NCBI GenBank assembly: GCA_041725935.1
Contig: JBGRQD010000008.1
Location: 1 to 64,000, forward strand
DNA length: 64,000 bases
Source: Marivita sp041725935
Lineage (GTDB): Bacteria; Pseudomonadota; Alphaproteobacteria; Rhodobacterales; Rhodobacteraceae
Reading direction: 5' to 3'
Shown here: positions 34,948-43,628 of the stretch, in pieces
Layout of the letters: each line of letters opens with the position of its first letter
Position numbering within the stretch: the first letter of the stretch is position 1
The notes under the pieces: model-generated
Database searches by the model: none
The model's input: the letters and a program-made list of their open reading frames with translations, nothing else
Told to the model about the DNA's origin: nothing
Program-made: the position numbers and the translations under genes

Positions 34948-34963
34948 CCCGGGCACGCGCGTC
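34937..34963 (-). terminator. Intrinsic terminator overlapping the PAS gene stop codon
   Basis: A perfect 10-bp stem GACGCGCGTG / CACGCGCGTC with loop ACCCGGG, followed on the minus strand by TTTTTTG. It terminates leftward transcripts from the GAF gene. Its left arm contains the stop codon of the rightward PAS gene. Confidence 0.8.
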
Positions 34964-35035
34964 CTAGATCGTCTCAAGCGTCTTACTTTAAATTTGTTAA
35001 GGTCTCGTTGGTCTGATCAAAGGTGAGCTTCATAT

Positions 35036-35044
35036 TTGCGAAAA
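35036..35044 (+). promoter_or_regulatory. TTGCGAAAA box in the convergent PAS/GAF interval
   Basis: An exact copy, but with no rightward gene close downstream. It lies near the GAF gene 3' end. It may drive an antisense or small RNA, or may be a leftover. Confidence 0.35.
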
Positions 35045-35078
35045 ATGATTCGCTTAATAAGCACTGTCCGGCGGCAGA

Positions 35079-35576
35079 TCACGCTGAAGCAAAGATCGTG
35101 CGAACCAACTCGTCGGTCGCGCGCGCGGCGTATGCTTCCAACGCCTCGCGCTCTGCCAGCGACACCTCCCTTGGCGACGTGTCGATGAGACAGAAGGACC
35201 CCAAACGAATATTCTCGCTGTAGACCAGCGGTGCGCCCGCATAGAATCGGATGTGCGGTTCACCGGTCACCGCCGGGTACGCGCTGAAGCGGCTATCCTT
35301 TCGGGCGTCGGGCACCACGAAAAGCTGGTTTTCAAGGATAGTGTAATTGCAAAATGTCACTTCGCGGGGTGTTATAAGCGAACTGTCACCGAGGCCGGAG
35401 CGCACACATTGCACATCCTCTTCGAGCAGAGTGACCAGCGCCATCTGCACACCGAACCTGGCTCTCGCATCAGCACAGAGATCTTCGAGAAACGGGTTGG
35501 GTTCCCCGTCAAGGAGCCCGGTCTCGTAAAGGATCGAAAGACGCTCGTTTTCAAAAGGACTGACGGGGAAGGTCAT
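35079..35576 (-). CDS. GAF-domain sensor protein
   Basis: A 165-residue stand-alone GAF domain: ERLSILYETGLLDGEPNPFLEDLCADARARFGVQMALVTLLEEDVQ, then CNYTILENQLFVVPDARKDSRFS, RFYAGAPLV and RLGSFCLIDTSPREVS. No output domain is present, so it must act through a partner. ATG 35576 has GAGG 5 bp upstream; the frame extends upstream to 35774 without coding character. It ends at a strong leftward terminator. Confidence 0.8.
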   Translation of the reverse strand: MTFPVSPFENERLSILYETGLLDGEPNPFLEDLCADARARFGVQMALVTLLEEDVQCVRSGLGDSSLITPREVTFCNYTILENQLFVVPDARKDSRFSAYPAVTGEPHIRFYAGAPLVYSENIRLGSFCLIDTSPREVSLAEREALEAYAARATDELVRTIFASA

Positions 35577-35831
35577 GGGAGCCTCACTGCTCAATTTTGA
35601 TGGGCAGTTCATATCTTGCCGACGGTCATTTACAATGCGAGAGGTTTGCAAGTTTGTGCAATGCGCTTTGTCGGGGCTCGTTTTGCCGCGCCGGAGCAAT
35701 GGTTCTTTGCAGACCGCTTGCCAAGAGACCTGGAACAGATCTCTCCGCGTTTTTCCCATGAGACAATGTTCCATGATTGCATTCGTCGGCTTGCAACCTG
35801 ATATGCGATGCAGCGATGCGAAAGGGATTTT

Positions 35832-36452
35832 ATGCCGCCAGAGAAAGGACTACGACGGCGACCCTCCCTGTCGCTCCCGATCCTGCGCATATCGCGCAAT
35901 CAGCATATTGCTGGCACCCTCACCCTTGGCAATCTGTTGTCGGCGCTCGGCGAGACATCCTTTGGGTGGGCAATTGTCGTTTTCTCACTGCTCACGCTTC
36001 TTCCCCTTCCACCGGGATCGTCCCTAATCACCGCACTTCCCCTGCTGCTGACGACAGGCCAGATGATGCTGGGTTACACCCATGTCAAATTGCCCGGACC
36101 GCTGGCCAGATCGAGGCTTGATCCGGCCAAGCTGCGCCGGACCATACTGCGGCTGAGACCCGTCACGCGGAGATTGGAACGCATTCTGATCCCGCGCTAC
36201 ACGCTGCTTTTTTCGCGGCACAACGAGCGGTTTCTGGGCCTGATGCTTTTCGTGATTGCCTTTGCGCTTTTCCTGCCTGTGCCCTTCAGCGGCTGGTTCC
36301 CTGCCATTTCGCTGTTCGTGTTCGGCGTCGGGCTTGTGGAGCGGGACGGGCTTGTCGCGGCCATCGGCCTCGGTCTTGGAGCGGCGTCGGTGCTCTTGAC
36401 CGCGACGATCCTGATATCTCTCGCGGCAGGCGCAGAAGCGATGATTAATTGA
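35832..36452 (+). CDS. exoD: ExoD-family membrane protein
   Basis: About 206 residues. After a basic N-terminus it has LTLGNLLSALGETSFGWAIVVFSLLTLLPLPPGSS, then SRLDPAKLRRTILRLRPVTRRLERILIPRY and three to four membrane segments, as in the ExoD family linked to exopolysaccharide production and alkaline tolerance in rhizobia. AAAGGGA lies just before ATG 35832; an upstream ATG at 35808 lacks one. It is divergent from the GAF gene. Confidence 0.85.
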   Translation: MPPEKGLRRRPSLSLPILRISRNQHIAGTLTLGNLLSALGETSFGWAIVVFSLLTLLPLPPGSSLITALPLLLTTGQMMLGYTHVKLPGPLARSRLDPAKLRRTILRLRPVTRRLERILIPRYTLLFSRHNERFLGLMLFVIAFALFLPVPFSGWFPAISLFVFGVGLVERDGLVAAIGLGLGAASVLLTATILISLAAGAEAMIN

Positions 36453-36519
36453 TGGGTGCTCGCGTGCAGGTCTAGCCTTGGATAATTTTGCTGACGCCTG
36501 TCCGTGCAGTCGCCGGTGG

Positions 36520-37623
36520 CTACTCAGGCTCAGACAAGGTCGCTCCCATTTCCGCGGGTTTGCCGTCCCGAAGCACGCGGATCATGATGTTCTCGCCGGG
36601 TGCATAGGCTTCGAGCGCATCGTGCAAGTCTGCAGAAGTCGCGACATCCCGATTGCCGATACCGATAATGATGTCGCCCGGAACCAGCCGCCCCGCAGCG
36701 TCCTGACGCGCTGCGCGCAGGCCCGCTGCTGCGGCCGGCGATCCGGGCTCAACATCTAGCACGACCACGCCTTCCAAACCTTGGAGCGCAGCGAAGCTGT
36801 TTATCCGGTCGGAGTGCCGCACGCCGAGGAACGGCGGACGGTAACGGCCAGCTTCGATCAGCTGAGGTACCACCCTGTTCACGATATCCACCGGCACGGC
36901 AAAGCCGATCCCCGCACTTGATCCGGACGGGCTGAAGATCGCCGTGTTTACCCCGATCAGACGGCCCGCGCTGTCGATCAGCGGACCGCCGGAATTGCCG
37001 GGATTGATCGCTGCATCGGTCTGGATCAAGCCAGTGATAGTCGCGCCATTCTCGGTGAGGATCTCGCGATCGAGGGCCGAGACGATCCCCGTGGTCAGTG
37101 TCCAATCAAGGCCGAAGGGATTTCCGATCGCCAACACCGATTGCCCGACGCGGAGCGTGCGGCTTTCTCCGACCGGCATTGCCGTTGGGGTGTCGAAACC
37201 GGCGTCGATGCGAAGGACGGCAAGATCATGCTCTGGGGCGGTTCCGACCAGCTGTGCGCTCAGTTCGCGACCGTCCGCCAGCCGGACCCGCGCGCCAGAT
37301 GCCCCCTTGATGACGTGATTGTTGGTGACGATGTGGCCCCGATCATCCCAAACGAAGCCTGAGCCCGTGCCACGCGGAACATCGACCGCGCGCCGTGACC
37401 AAGGATTCATGACCCGCGATTCGGTCGTAATGGACACCACCGATCGGCGCGTGGCCTCAAACAGCGCGATTGTAGTTTCCTCTTGCGGGGCAAGCTTACC
37501 TCGTGGCGAAATTTCACGCGGCTCAGGCGCGCTCCACTGGATTGCGAAGATTAAGAAAGCGCCGAGGCTTGCCGCAAGAAACCCAAGCAAAAAACCGCGC
37601 CAGCGATCTGCAAATCTGAACAT
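36520..37623 (-). CDS. DegS/HtrA-like membrane-anchored serine protease
   Basis: A 367-residue protein. An N-terminal anchor lies at ~10-29 (GFLLGFLAASLGAFLIFAIQ). The trypsin-like domain has His103 (VTNNHVIKG), Asp133 (EHDLAVLRI) and Ser211 (NPGNSGGPL). One C-terminal PDZ domain follows (~265-360, PFLGVRHSDRI, LDVEPGSPAAAAGLRAA). One anchor plus one PDZ suits DegS-type envelope-stress proteases. It stands alone, convergent with exoD. Confidence 0.93.
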   Translation of the reverse strand: MFRFADRWRGFLLGFLAASLGAFLIFAIQWSAPEPREISPRGKLAPQEETTIALFEATRRSVVSITTESRVMNPWSRRAVDVPRGTGSGFVWDDRGHIVTNNHVIKGASGARVRLADGRELSAQLVGTAPEHDLAVLRIDAGFDTPTAMPVGESRTLRVGQSVLAIGNPFGLDWTLTTGIVSALDREILTENGATITGLIQTDAAINPGNSGGPLIDSAGRLIGVNTAIFSPSGSSAGIGFAVPVDIVNRVVPQLIEAGRYRPPFLGVRHSDRINSFAALQGLEGVVVLDVEPGSPAAAAGLRAARQDAAGRLVPGDIIIGIGNRDVATSADLHDALEAYAPGENIMIRVLRDGKPAEMGATLSEPE

Positions 37624-38153
37624 CCGGATATCTCTGCTTTCTTCCTTTTGATTGCGATGTTTTCAAAAAAGGTAGTGATGACGTTTAATTCAACATGTTC
37701 TCAACTCTCGACCCCACCGAAGTGACCCTCCGAAACACAGGCTTCGAATGACACAAGCAAATTTGAGACTGACGGTGGAAGCCTTCGGACGATCACTTGT
37801 TCGCGTCCAAAAGCGGGCTCGACGCACTGGTCCCACGAATTGGGCTCCTTGCTGCAGCGTCTGCAATAAACTCAGGGAGAAGAAGCAGGTTTTCAAGCAA
37901 ACTCGCACCTTGAAAAACCGGTTCATTCGGTCCCTTTTGGCGACTGCTGCGCTCACCTCTCCCGCTCTGGCGCAGGTCGGCACGAACACCAGCAGCCTCG
38001 AGCACAGCTTTTTTTATGATCGATTTCGAGACTTATCCAGTTGCGATGGAGCCGATCTGGCAAAACAACGGCTCGTCGCGACGCACGGCAATGTAGCTTT
38101 GGGGGTCCCTGAGAAGTACCACGGTTATGGACGAATTGCTTAGGATGAAAGGG
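37624..38153. other. Interval without a supportable gene; possible broken exported-protein start
   Basis: 530 bp. In the rightward frame, TTG 37910 would encode LKNRFIRSLLATAALTSPAL and then an AQ cleavage-like site, which looks like a signal peptide. It leads into ~55 residues of no recognisable protein ending at 38143. An imperfect hairpin (GGTTTTCAAG at 37888, CTTGAAAAACC at 37909) overlaps the TTG. No ribosome site is seen. This may be the remnant of an exported protein gene; the left part probably holds the promoter of the protease gene. Confidence 0.3.
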
Positions 38154-38489
38154 TCATCCTTTGGTCTTTGCGGCCTTCGGCCCAGTCCAAATCGCCGCAA
38201 AGAGCAACATCGCGGCGATGACATCTGCGCCGATGATGCCCCAGAACACCCAATCCGGCACTGCTGAAGCGCGGTAGAGTTCTGCAAATGTCCCGGCTGC
38301 GCCAATTACCATGCAGCAGAACGCGAGCCAGGCCACCCACATCAGGCTCCGGGCAAGCCCGGCAAAGAGCAGGACATAAAGCCCTGCCGGGAACAGGAGG
38401 AACAGAGTGTCCGAAGAGAAGCCGGACAGAGCCCAGCCGATGATATGGAGCCCTGCGCTCGCGAGGAGGAAATATCCGCCTTGCCGCAT
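38154..38489 (-). CDS. Small four-helix membrane protein, function unknown
   Basis: About 111 residues, nearly all hydrophobic, with four predicted membrane segments (for example YFLLASAGLHIIGWALSG, LFLLFPAGLYVLLFAGLA, WVAWLAFCCMVIGAAGTF, WGIIGADVIAAMLLFAAIW). ATG 38489 has GGAGG 8 bp upstream; upstream ATGs at 38513 and 38612 are possible but lack this site. No family recognised. Confidence 0.7.
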   Translation of the reverse strand: MRQGGYFLLASAGLHIIGWALSGFSSDTLFLLFPAGLYVLLFAGLARSLMWVAWLAFCCMVIGAAGTFAELYRASAVPDWVFWGIIGADVIAAMLLFAAIWTGPKAAKTKG

Positions 38490-38807
38490 CTCAATTTCCT
38501 CCGTGTTGGGCATTCCGGCATTACCCGGGATAAGGATGTCGCCTCTGCATACTGCCCAAAGTCTAAGAGATCGTCTGGTGATTGAAAACGAGGCTTTGCC
38601 GTCGTGCATCATCCTTGTCGTCCGCCCTTACCGGGCCGGGGCGAGCAGCATGGAAAGACGACAGGGCTTGGACTCATTATCAACAAATGACGACTGCAGA
38701 GAGGATGATGGGTCAAAAAAAGACTTTGGATCAGACCATCTGGAAGATGAAGCGACCAGCACCACTCGTTCCAGCCGTTACCCAAAAAGCTCTTGGTCAA
38801 AATACCC
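38490..38807. other. Gene-free interval
   Basis: 318 bp between the small membrane protein start and the LysR gene end. Several open frames cross it but none has a ribosome site or coding character. It likely carries only the membrane protein promoter. Confidence 0.5.
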
Positions 38808-39731
38808 CTACTGCGCTGCCCAGCTCTCGGTCGTCAGCATACGTTCGGACTTCACAACGAATTGCACATGACGCATGAACGCACGCGCGGGTTTCGAGAG
38901 CGGGCGAACAGTCGAGACGGCAAAAGACGCACGATACAGGAACTCCGGTGCAAAGGGACGGATCGCGAGATCGGGTTCGTGGCGACGCAAAAGCGGAAAG
39001 GGGCAGATGACTGCCACACCTACGCCATGCCGGGCCAGGGTGATCGCGCTGACTCCTGTGGCCACTTCGGCCACGATCCGGGGCCTGACACCGGCGCGCG
39101 CAAAGACCTGATCAAGCCGCGTGCGCACCATGTGACGGCGCATCAATGCGATTTGATCTTCTCCATGCAGGATCTCTGGAGTGATGACCTCATGACGGGC
39201 CAGCGGATGGTCCGAGGCCATGACGCAGACCGCAAAAGTCCTGTGAAACGGGATCAGTTCCATCGCGGAATGTGTCAACTCGGCCAAGGTAAAGCCAAGA
39301 TCGATGGTGTCGTCGACCAGTCGACTCACCAGGCCGTTCGAGGTGCAGGTCTCAAGCGAGATCATCTGGTTCGGGTTCTGCTTCATGAACGTCGCCATGG
39401 CGCTGGCGAGAAATCGGTGGCCCAGCGTCGGCGGCGCAGCGAGTCGCAGCGGCTGACTGACCGGATCAGACGGATCGGTCCCGTCGAGATAGGCCAGCGC
39501 GTCAAACAATCGGTCAAGCCTGCCGTTCAACTGCACGGCTTCTGCCGTGGGGCGCAAGCGTCCGCCACGCCGCTCGAACAGCGTGACACCAACATTCGAT
39601 TCCAGTTGAGCGAGAAGGCGGCTGACAGCGGGTTGCGAGATGCCAAGACGATGAGCGGCCGATGTCACGGTGCCGGAAGTAATGACAGCTCGTAGCACTT
39701 CGTATTCGCGGATCGATGCGCGTGTTCGCAT
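38808..39731 (-). CDS. LysR-family transcriptional regulator of the dipeptide-type ABC operon
   Basis: About 307 residues. The N-terminal helix-turn-helix is EYEVLRAVITSGTVTSAAHRLGISQPAVSRLLAQLE; the periplasmic-binding-like effector domain fills ~90-300 (LRLAAPPTLGHRFLASAMATFM). ATG 39731 sits at the usual LysR start; the upstream frame to 39989 is non-coding. It is divergent from the importer operon across 185 bp holding a LysR-type box, so it probably regulates that operon and itself. Confidence 0.92.
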   Translation of the reverse strand: MRTRASIREYEVLRAVITSGTVTSAAHRLGISQPAVSRLLAQLESNVGVTLFERRGGRLRPTAEAVQLNGRLDRLFDALAYLDGTDPSDPVSQPLRLAAPPTLGHRFLASAMATFMKQNPNQMISLETCTSNGLVSRLVDDTIDLGFTLAELTHSAMELIPFHRTFAVCVMASDHPLARHEVITPEILHGEDQIALMRRHMVRTRLDQVFARAGVRPRIVAEVATGVSAITLARHGVGVAVICPFPLLRRHEPDLAIRPFAPEFLYRASFAVSTVRPLSKPARAFMRHVQFVVKSERMLTTESWAAQ

Positions 39732-39770
39732 TGGCAACCAGCCTTTTTGACCAGGTTTCCATGCGAAACC

Positions 39771-39786
39771 GTTATACATCCATAAC
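39771..39786. promoter_or_regulatory. Putative LysR-type operator (GTTAT-N6-ATAAC)
   Basis: The dyad GTTATACATCCATAAC contains a T-N11-A LysR box. It lies 39 bp upstream of the LysR start and 130 bp before the importer start, in their shared region. Confidence 0.55.
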
Positions 39787-39916
39787 ACTAAGACATGCAG
39801 ATTCCAATTTCCGTTTTGCCGGCTTCGGATACGGTAGCGGTCATCTCGACAGCAATAGATGCCTGCTGCCGCAATCGGCGCCAAACATGGCCCGCCAACA
39901 GAGGAGACCACCTGAC

Positions 39917-41536
39917 ATGTCCAGCCCAGTTTTCCGCGGCCTGACCGTTGCGGCGCTTGCCGCGCTTCCGGCATTGCCGCTTGCTGCACAGGATCTTAGG
40001 ATCGGTTTTGCATCCGAACCGTCTTCGGCCGATCCGCATTTCCACAATGTGGGTCCGAACAACCAGTTGCGTCGCAACGTGTTTGAATCGCTTGTCGGCA
40101 CCGATGAGGCGCAGCAACTTACACCCTTGTTGGCCGAAAGCTGGGAACCGGTCGGCGACACGCGGTGGCAATTCAATCTGCGGGATGACGTTTCATTTTC
40201 AGATGGGTCGCCCTTCGATGCTTATGACGTGGTCTACACTGTTTGCCGCATTCCCGGCGTCCCAGATTCACCGTCGCTGTTCACCACCTATACCGGCGGG
40301 ATCACCGACCTCGAAGTCGTCGACCCGCACACCCTGATCGTGCACAGCGCTGAGCCCTATCCGTTGATGCCAACCGAGTTCTCGACCTTTGGCATTATCT
40401 CGGCCCGTGCCAATGGCGTTGACGGCGCTGCGATCGACTTCAGCCCGGAGGGTTGCGGCGATCTGAATTATCCGGCCACGCAGGCCTTCAACGATGGATC
40501 GGTTGCTATTGGTACCGGACCCTTCCTGATGGAAAGCTTCCGCAGGGGCGAAGGCATCGAACTGGTGCGCAACCCCGACTACTGGGGTGAGGCCGCCCCG
40601 TGGGAGCGCGTGACAATGCTGCCGCTGACGTCTGAAGGCCCGCGGGTGGCTGCCTTGATCGCCGGTGATGTCGATTTGATCGAAAACCCGCCATTGCAGG
40701 ATCTTGAGCGCCTGCGCGCCGATGACAGCATTCGTGTGGTGCAGGGCATCTCGAACCGGGTGATCTACATCCACCTCGACCACGCACAGGCGCCGTCGCC
40801 GATGATCACCGGCACTGATGGCGCCAACCCGCTTCAGGACATTCGGGTGCGCGAGGCGCTGACGATTGCGGTGAACCGCGATGCTATTGTCGAGCGCATC
40901 ATGGGCGGCGTGGCCGTGTCCGCAGGTGAATTGCTCCCGCCGGGCATGTTCGGTGCGCATGACGAAGGCGATCTGCCGCCGCGCGGCTACGACGCGGAGC
41001 GCGCTCAGGCACTTCTGGCTGAGGCGGGTTATCCTGATGGCTTCGGCATCACAATCGGCACACCGAATGATCGCTACATCAACGACGCGCAGGTGGCCCA
41101 GGCCGTGGCGCAAATGTGGGCGCGCATCGGCGTAGATACCGAGATCGACGCCTCGACCGCCTCGACATTCTTCTCGCGCCGCAATGCGTTCGAATTTTCG
41201 GCCTACCTCGCGGGTTGGGGTGCGGGAACGGGTGAGATGTCATCACCACTGCGCGCGTTGCTGGCCACCCGCAATCCTGACCTCGGCCTGGGCGGGACCA
41301 ATAGGGGTCAATATTCCAACCCCGAAATGGACGTAGTCCTCGTCGAAGCGCTCCGCACCGTCGACGACTCCGCGCGGCAGGAATTGCTGCGCAAGGCGTC
41401 CCGCATGGCGATGGACGACTATGCCATCATCCCGCTGCACTACGAGGTGACACCTTGGGCGATGCGCGCTGGCCTCGATTACACACCGCGTGCCGACCAG
41501 TACACGCTGCCCTACTTGATCCGTCCGGCCGAGTAA
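39917..41536 (+). CDS. ABC transporter solute-binding protein, dipeptide/oligopeptide type
   Basis: About 539 residues. The signal peptide is MSSPVFRGLTVAALAALPALPLAAQ. The SBP_bac_5 signature is RRNVFESLVGTDEAQQLTPLLAESWEPVGDTRWQFNLRDDVSFSDGSPFDAYDVVYT, with VREALTIAVNRDAIVERI later. It delivers substrate from the periplasm to the following permeases. GAGGAG precedes ATG 39917. The ligand is not predictable from sequence; downstream hydrolases suggest N-acylated amino acids or small peptides. Confidence 0.93.
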   Translation: MSSPVFRGLTVAALAALPALPLAAQDLRIGFASEPSSADPHFHNVGPNNQLRRNVFESLVGTDEAQQLTPLLAESWEPVGDTRWQFNLRDDVSFSDGSPFDAYDVVYTVCRIPGVPDSPSLFTTYTGGITDLEVVDPHTLIVHSAEPYPLMPTEFSTFGIISARANGVDGAAIDFSPEGCGDLNYPATQAFNDGSVAIGTGPFLMESFRRGEGIELVRNPDYWGEAAPWERVTMLPLTSEGPRVAALIAGDVDLIENPPLQDLERLRADDSIRVVQGISNRVIYIHLDHAQAPSPMITGTDGANPLQDIRVREALTIAVNRDAIVERIMGGVAVSAGELLPPGMFGAHDEGDLPPRGYDAERAQALLAEAGYPDGFGITIGTPNDRYINDAQVAQAVAQMWARIGVDTEIDASTASTFFSRRNAFEFSAYLAGWGAGTGEMSSPLRALLATRNPDLGLGGTNRGQYSNPEMDVVLVEALRTVDDSARQELLRKASRMAMDDYAIIPLHYEVTPWAMRAGLDYTPRADQYTLPYLIRPAE

Positions 41537-41607
41537 CGCCCACCACCTTGCCCTGCGGCCAGTGCCGCGGGGCATCCCCTCTCCTCCGACATCGGGACGC
41601 ATAGACG

Positions 41608-42585
41608 ATGCTGGTCTTTCTGCTCCGCCGCCTTGCGCAGTCGGTCTTTGTTTTGATCGCCATGATGATCGTCGTGTTCTTTGGCGTCTACATGATCGGC
41701 AATCCTGTCGATATCCTGATCTCGCCCGATGCCACGCCGCTGGAGGTCGAGGAAACCATGGCCCGGTTCGGCTTTGACCAGCCGGTGCATATCCAGTTTC
41801 TCAAATTCGTCGGCAACGCCTTGCAGGGCGATCTTGGGCGCAGCTTCGTGCATGGTGAACCTGCTGTTCAGCTGATCCTGTCCTACATGCCAGCAACTCT
41901 CGAACTGGCGCTTCTGGGGCTGATATTTTCGGTTCTGATCGGTGTCCCGCTTGGGGTCTACGCAGGCTATAAGGCCGACCGATGGCAGGGCAGGGCGATC
42001 ATGACGGGCTCTATCTTCGGCTTTTCCCTTCCGAATTTCTGGGTTGGCATGCTGCTGATCCTCATCTTTGCCGTCGAACTGCGCTGGTTGCCCTCGACCG
42101 GGCGCGGCGACACGGTCGAGGTGCTAGGAATGCGCTTGTCGATCTTTTCAGCCAACGGTCTGCAATACATGATCCTGCCCGCGTTGACCTTGGCCCTTTA
42201 CAAAGCCTCGCTTGTAACGCGTCTCGCGCGCGCGGGAACCCAAGAGGCCTTGATGCAGGACTACGTAAAATTCGCACGCGCCAAAGGCCTGACGGAAACC
42301 CGCATCCTGGTTGTGCATGTTCTCAAGAACATCATGATCCCGATCATCACGGTTCTGGGCCTCGAGCTCGGCTCGATGATCGCGTTCGCCGTTGTGACCG
42401 AAACCGTCTTTGCGTGGCCCGGCATGGGCAAGCTGCTGATCGACAGCATCACGACGCTCGACCGGCCGGTGATCGTGTCCTACCTGATGTTGACGGTCAT
42501 CATCTTCATCATCATCAACTTTACGGTCGACGTGATCTACACGCTGCTCGACCCCCGAGTTCGGGTGAAGGGGGAGGCGACATGA
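41608..42585 (+). CDS. ABC transporter permease, DppB-like
   Basis: A 325-residue protein with six membrane segments. It starts MLVFLLRRLAQSVFVLIAMMIVVFFGVYMIG, the usual DppB/OppB N-terminus, and has the permease loop LARAGTQEALMQDYVKFARAKGLTE, contacting the ATPases. It overlaps the next permease by ATGA. Confidence 0.94.
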   Translation: MLVFLLRRLAQSVFVLIAMMIVVFFGVYMIGNPVDILISPDATPLEVEETMARFGFDQPVHIQFLKFVGNALQGDLGRSFVHGEPAVQLILSYMPATLELALLGLIFSVLIGVPLGVYAGYKADRWQGRAIMTGSIFGFSLPNFWVGMLLILIFAVELRWLPSTGRGDTVEVLGMRLSIFSANGLQYMILPALTLALYKASLVTRLARAGTQEALMQDYVKFARAKGLTETRILVVHVLKNIMIPIITVLGLELGSMIAFAVVTETVFAWPGMGKLLIDSITTLDRPVIVSYLMLTVIIFIIINFTVDVIYTLLDPRVRVKGEAT

Positions 42586-43628
42586 GCGCGGTAGAGACCA
42601 CTCCACCTCCTGTTGATCTGGGCAAACGCTGGCGCATCACCAGCCGCATGGCTGGTGTGGCAGTAGCGGCCTCGCTGGGTATGCTGCTGTCGGGTGTCGG
42701 CCTGCCGCCGCTGCTGTCGCGGATCATCCTGCTTGTCGGGCTGATTGTTCTGGGTGCCACGCTGCTCAAGGGCAAATACCGCAAGTTCTTTTCCGGCCCC
42801 TCGGCATATGTGGCCACCGCCAGCTTGTTGCTGCTGGTGGTGCTCGCGATCTTCGCCACAGAGCTTTCGCCGCAGAACCCATATGATCTGCGCCAGCTTG
42901 ACATCATGGATGGTCGCTTGCCGCCGGGCTCGACCACGTTTGACGGGTCCATGACCTTTCACCTCGGCACCGATGAACAGGGCCGCGATATCCTGTCGGG
43001 AATTCTCTACGGCTTGCGTGTTTCGCTGTCGGTGTCCATCGCCGCGACGCTTGCGGCCATGGCGATCGGGGTGGTTGTCGGCATCTATTCGGCCTGGGCC
43101 GGAGGCAGGATCGAGACGATCCTGATGCGCATCGTTGATTTCCAGCTGTCTTTCCCGTCGATCCTTGTGGCACTGATGTTGATGGCAGCCTTCGGGCGCG
43201 GCCTCGACAAGATCGTGATTGCTCTGATCATCGTACAATGGGCCTATTACGCCCGCACCGTACGCGGGACCGCCCTGTCGGAAACGCGGAAGGAGTATAT
43301 CGACGCGGCGCGCGGCTTGGGCCTGCCCGACTGGCGGATCGTCTTTGGCCACCTTTTGCCTAACTGCATCCCGCCGCTGATCGTGATTTCGACCGTGCAG
43401 GTCGCCAATACGATCGTTCTGGAATCCTCGCTGTCTTTTCTTGGCGTCGGCGTGCCCATCACCCAGCCGTCGCTGGGACTGCTGATCGCAAACGGCTATG
43501 GCTACATGCTGTCAGGCCAGTATTGGATGAGCATGTATCCGGGCGTCGCACTTCTCGCGATCGTAGCCTCCATCAACATGGTTGGCGACCGTCTGCGCGA
43601 CACCCTGAACCCGAGGCTGACGCGATGA
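42582..43628 (+). CDS. ABC transporter permease, DppC-like
   Basis: About 348 residues. It has an extra pair of N-terminal hydrophobic segments (~20-60), then the DppC core: LGTDEQGRDILSGILYGLRVSLSVSIAATL and the EAA-type loop GTALSETRKEYIDAARGLGLPDWRIVFGHLLPN. ATG 42582 overlaps the previous stop; the long upstream frame is a shadow of the first permease gene. Confidence 0.94.
   Translation: MSAVETTPPPVDLGKRWRITSRMAGVAVAASLGMLLSGVGLPPLLSRIILLVGLIVLGATLLKGKYRKFFSGPSAYVATASLLLLVVLAIFATELSPQNPYDLRQLDIMDGRLPPGSTTFDGSMTFHLGTDEQGRDILSGILYGLRVSLSVSIAATLAAMAIGVVVGIYSAWAGGRIETILMRIVDFQLSFPSILVALMLMAAFGRGLDKIVIALIIVQWAYYARTVRGTALSETRKEYIDAARGLGLPDWRIVFGHLLPNCIPPLIVISTVQVANTIVLESSLSFLGVGVPITQPSLGLLIANGYGYMLSGQYWMSMYPGVALLAIVASINMVGDRLRDTLNPRLTR

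Noticed and set aside
37748..37909. Coding sequence upstream of the signal-like fragment in the same frame
   Set aside because: No ribosome site and basic, Cys-rich random-looking sequence; not joined to the fragment.
42261..43352. Leftward frames opposite the importer permease genes
   Set aside because: The plus-strand genes are complete with start/stop overlaps; these are shadows.
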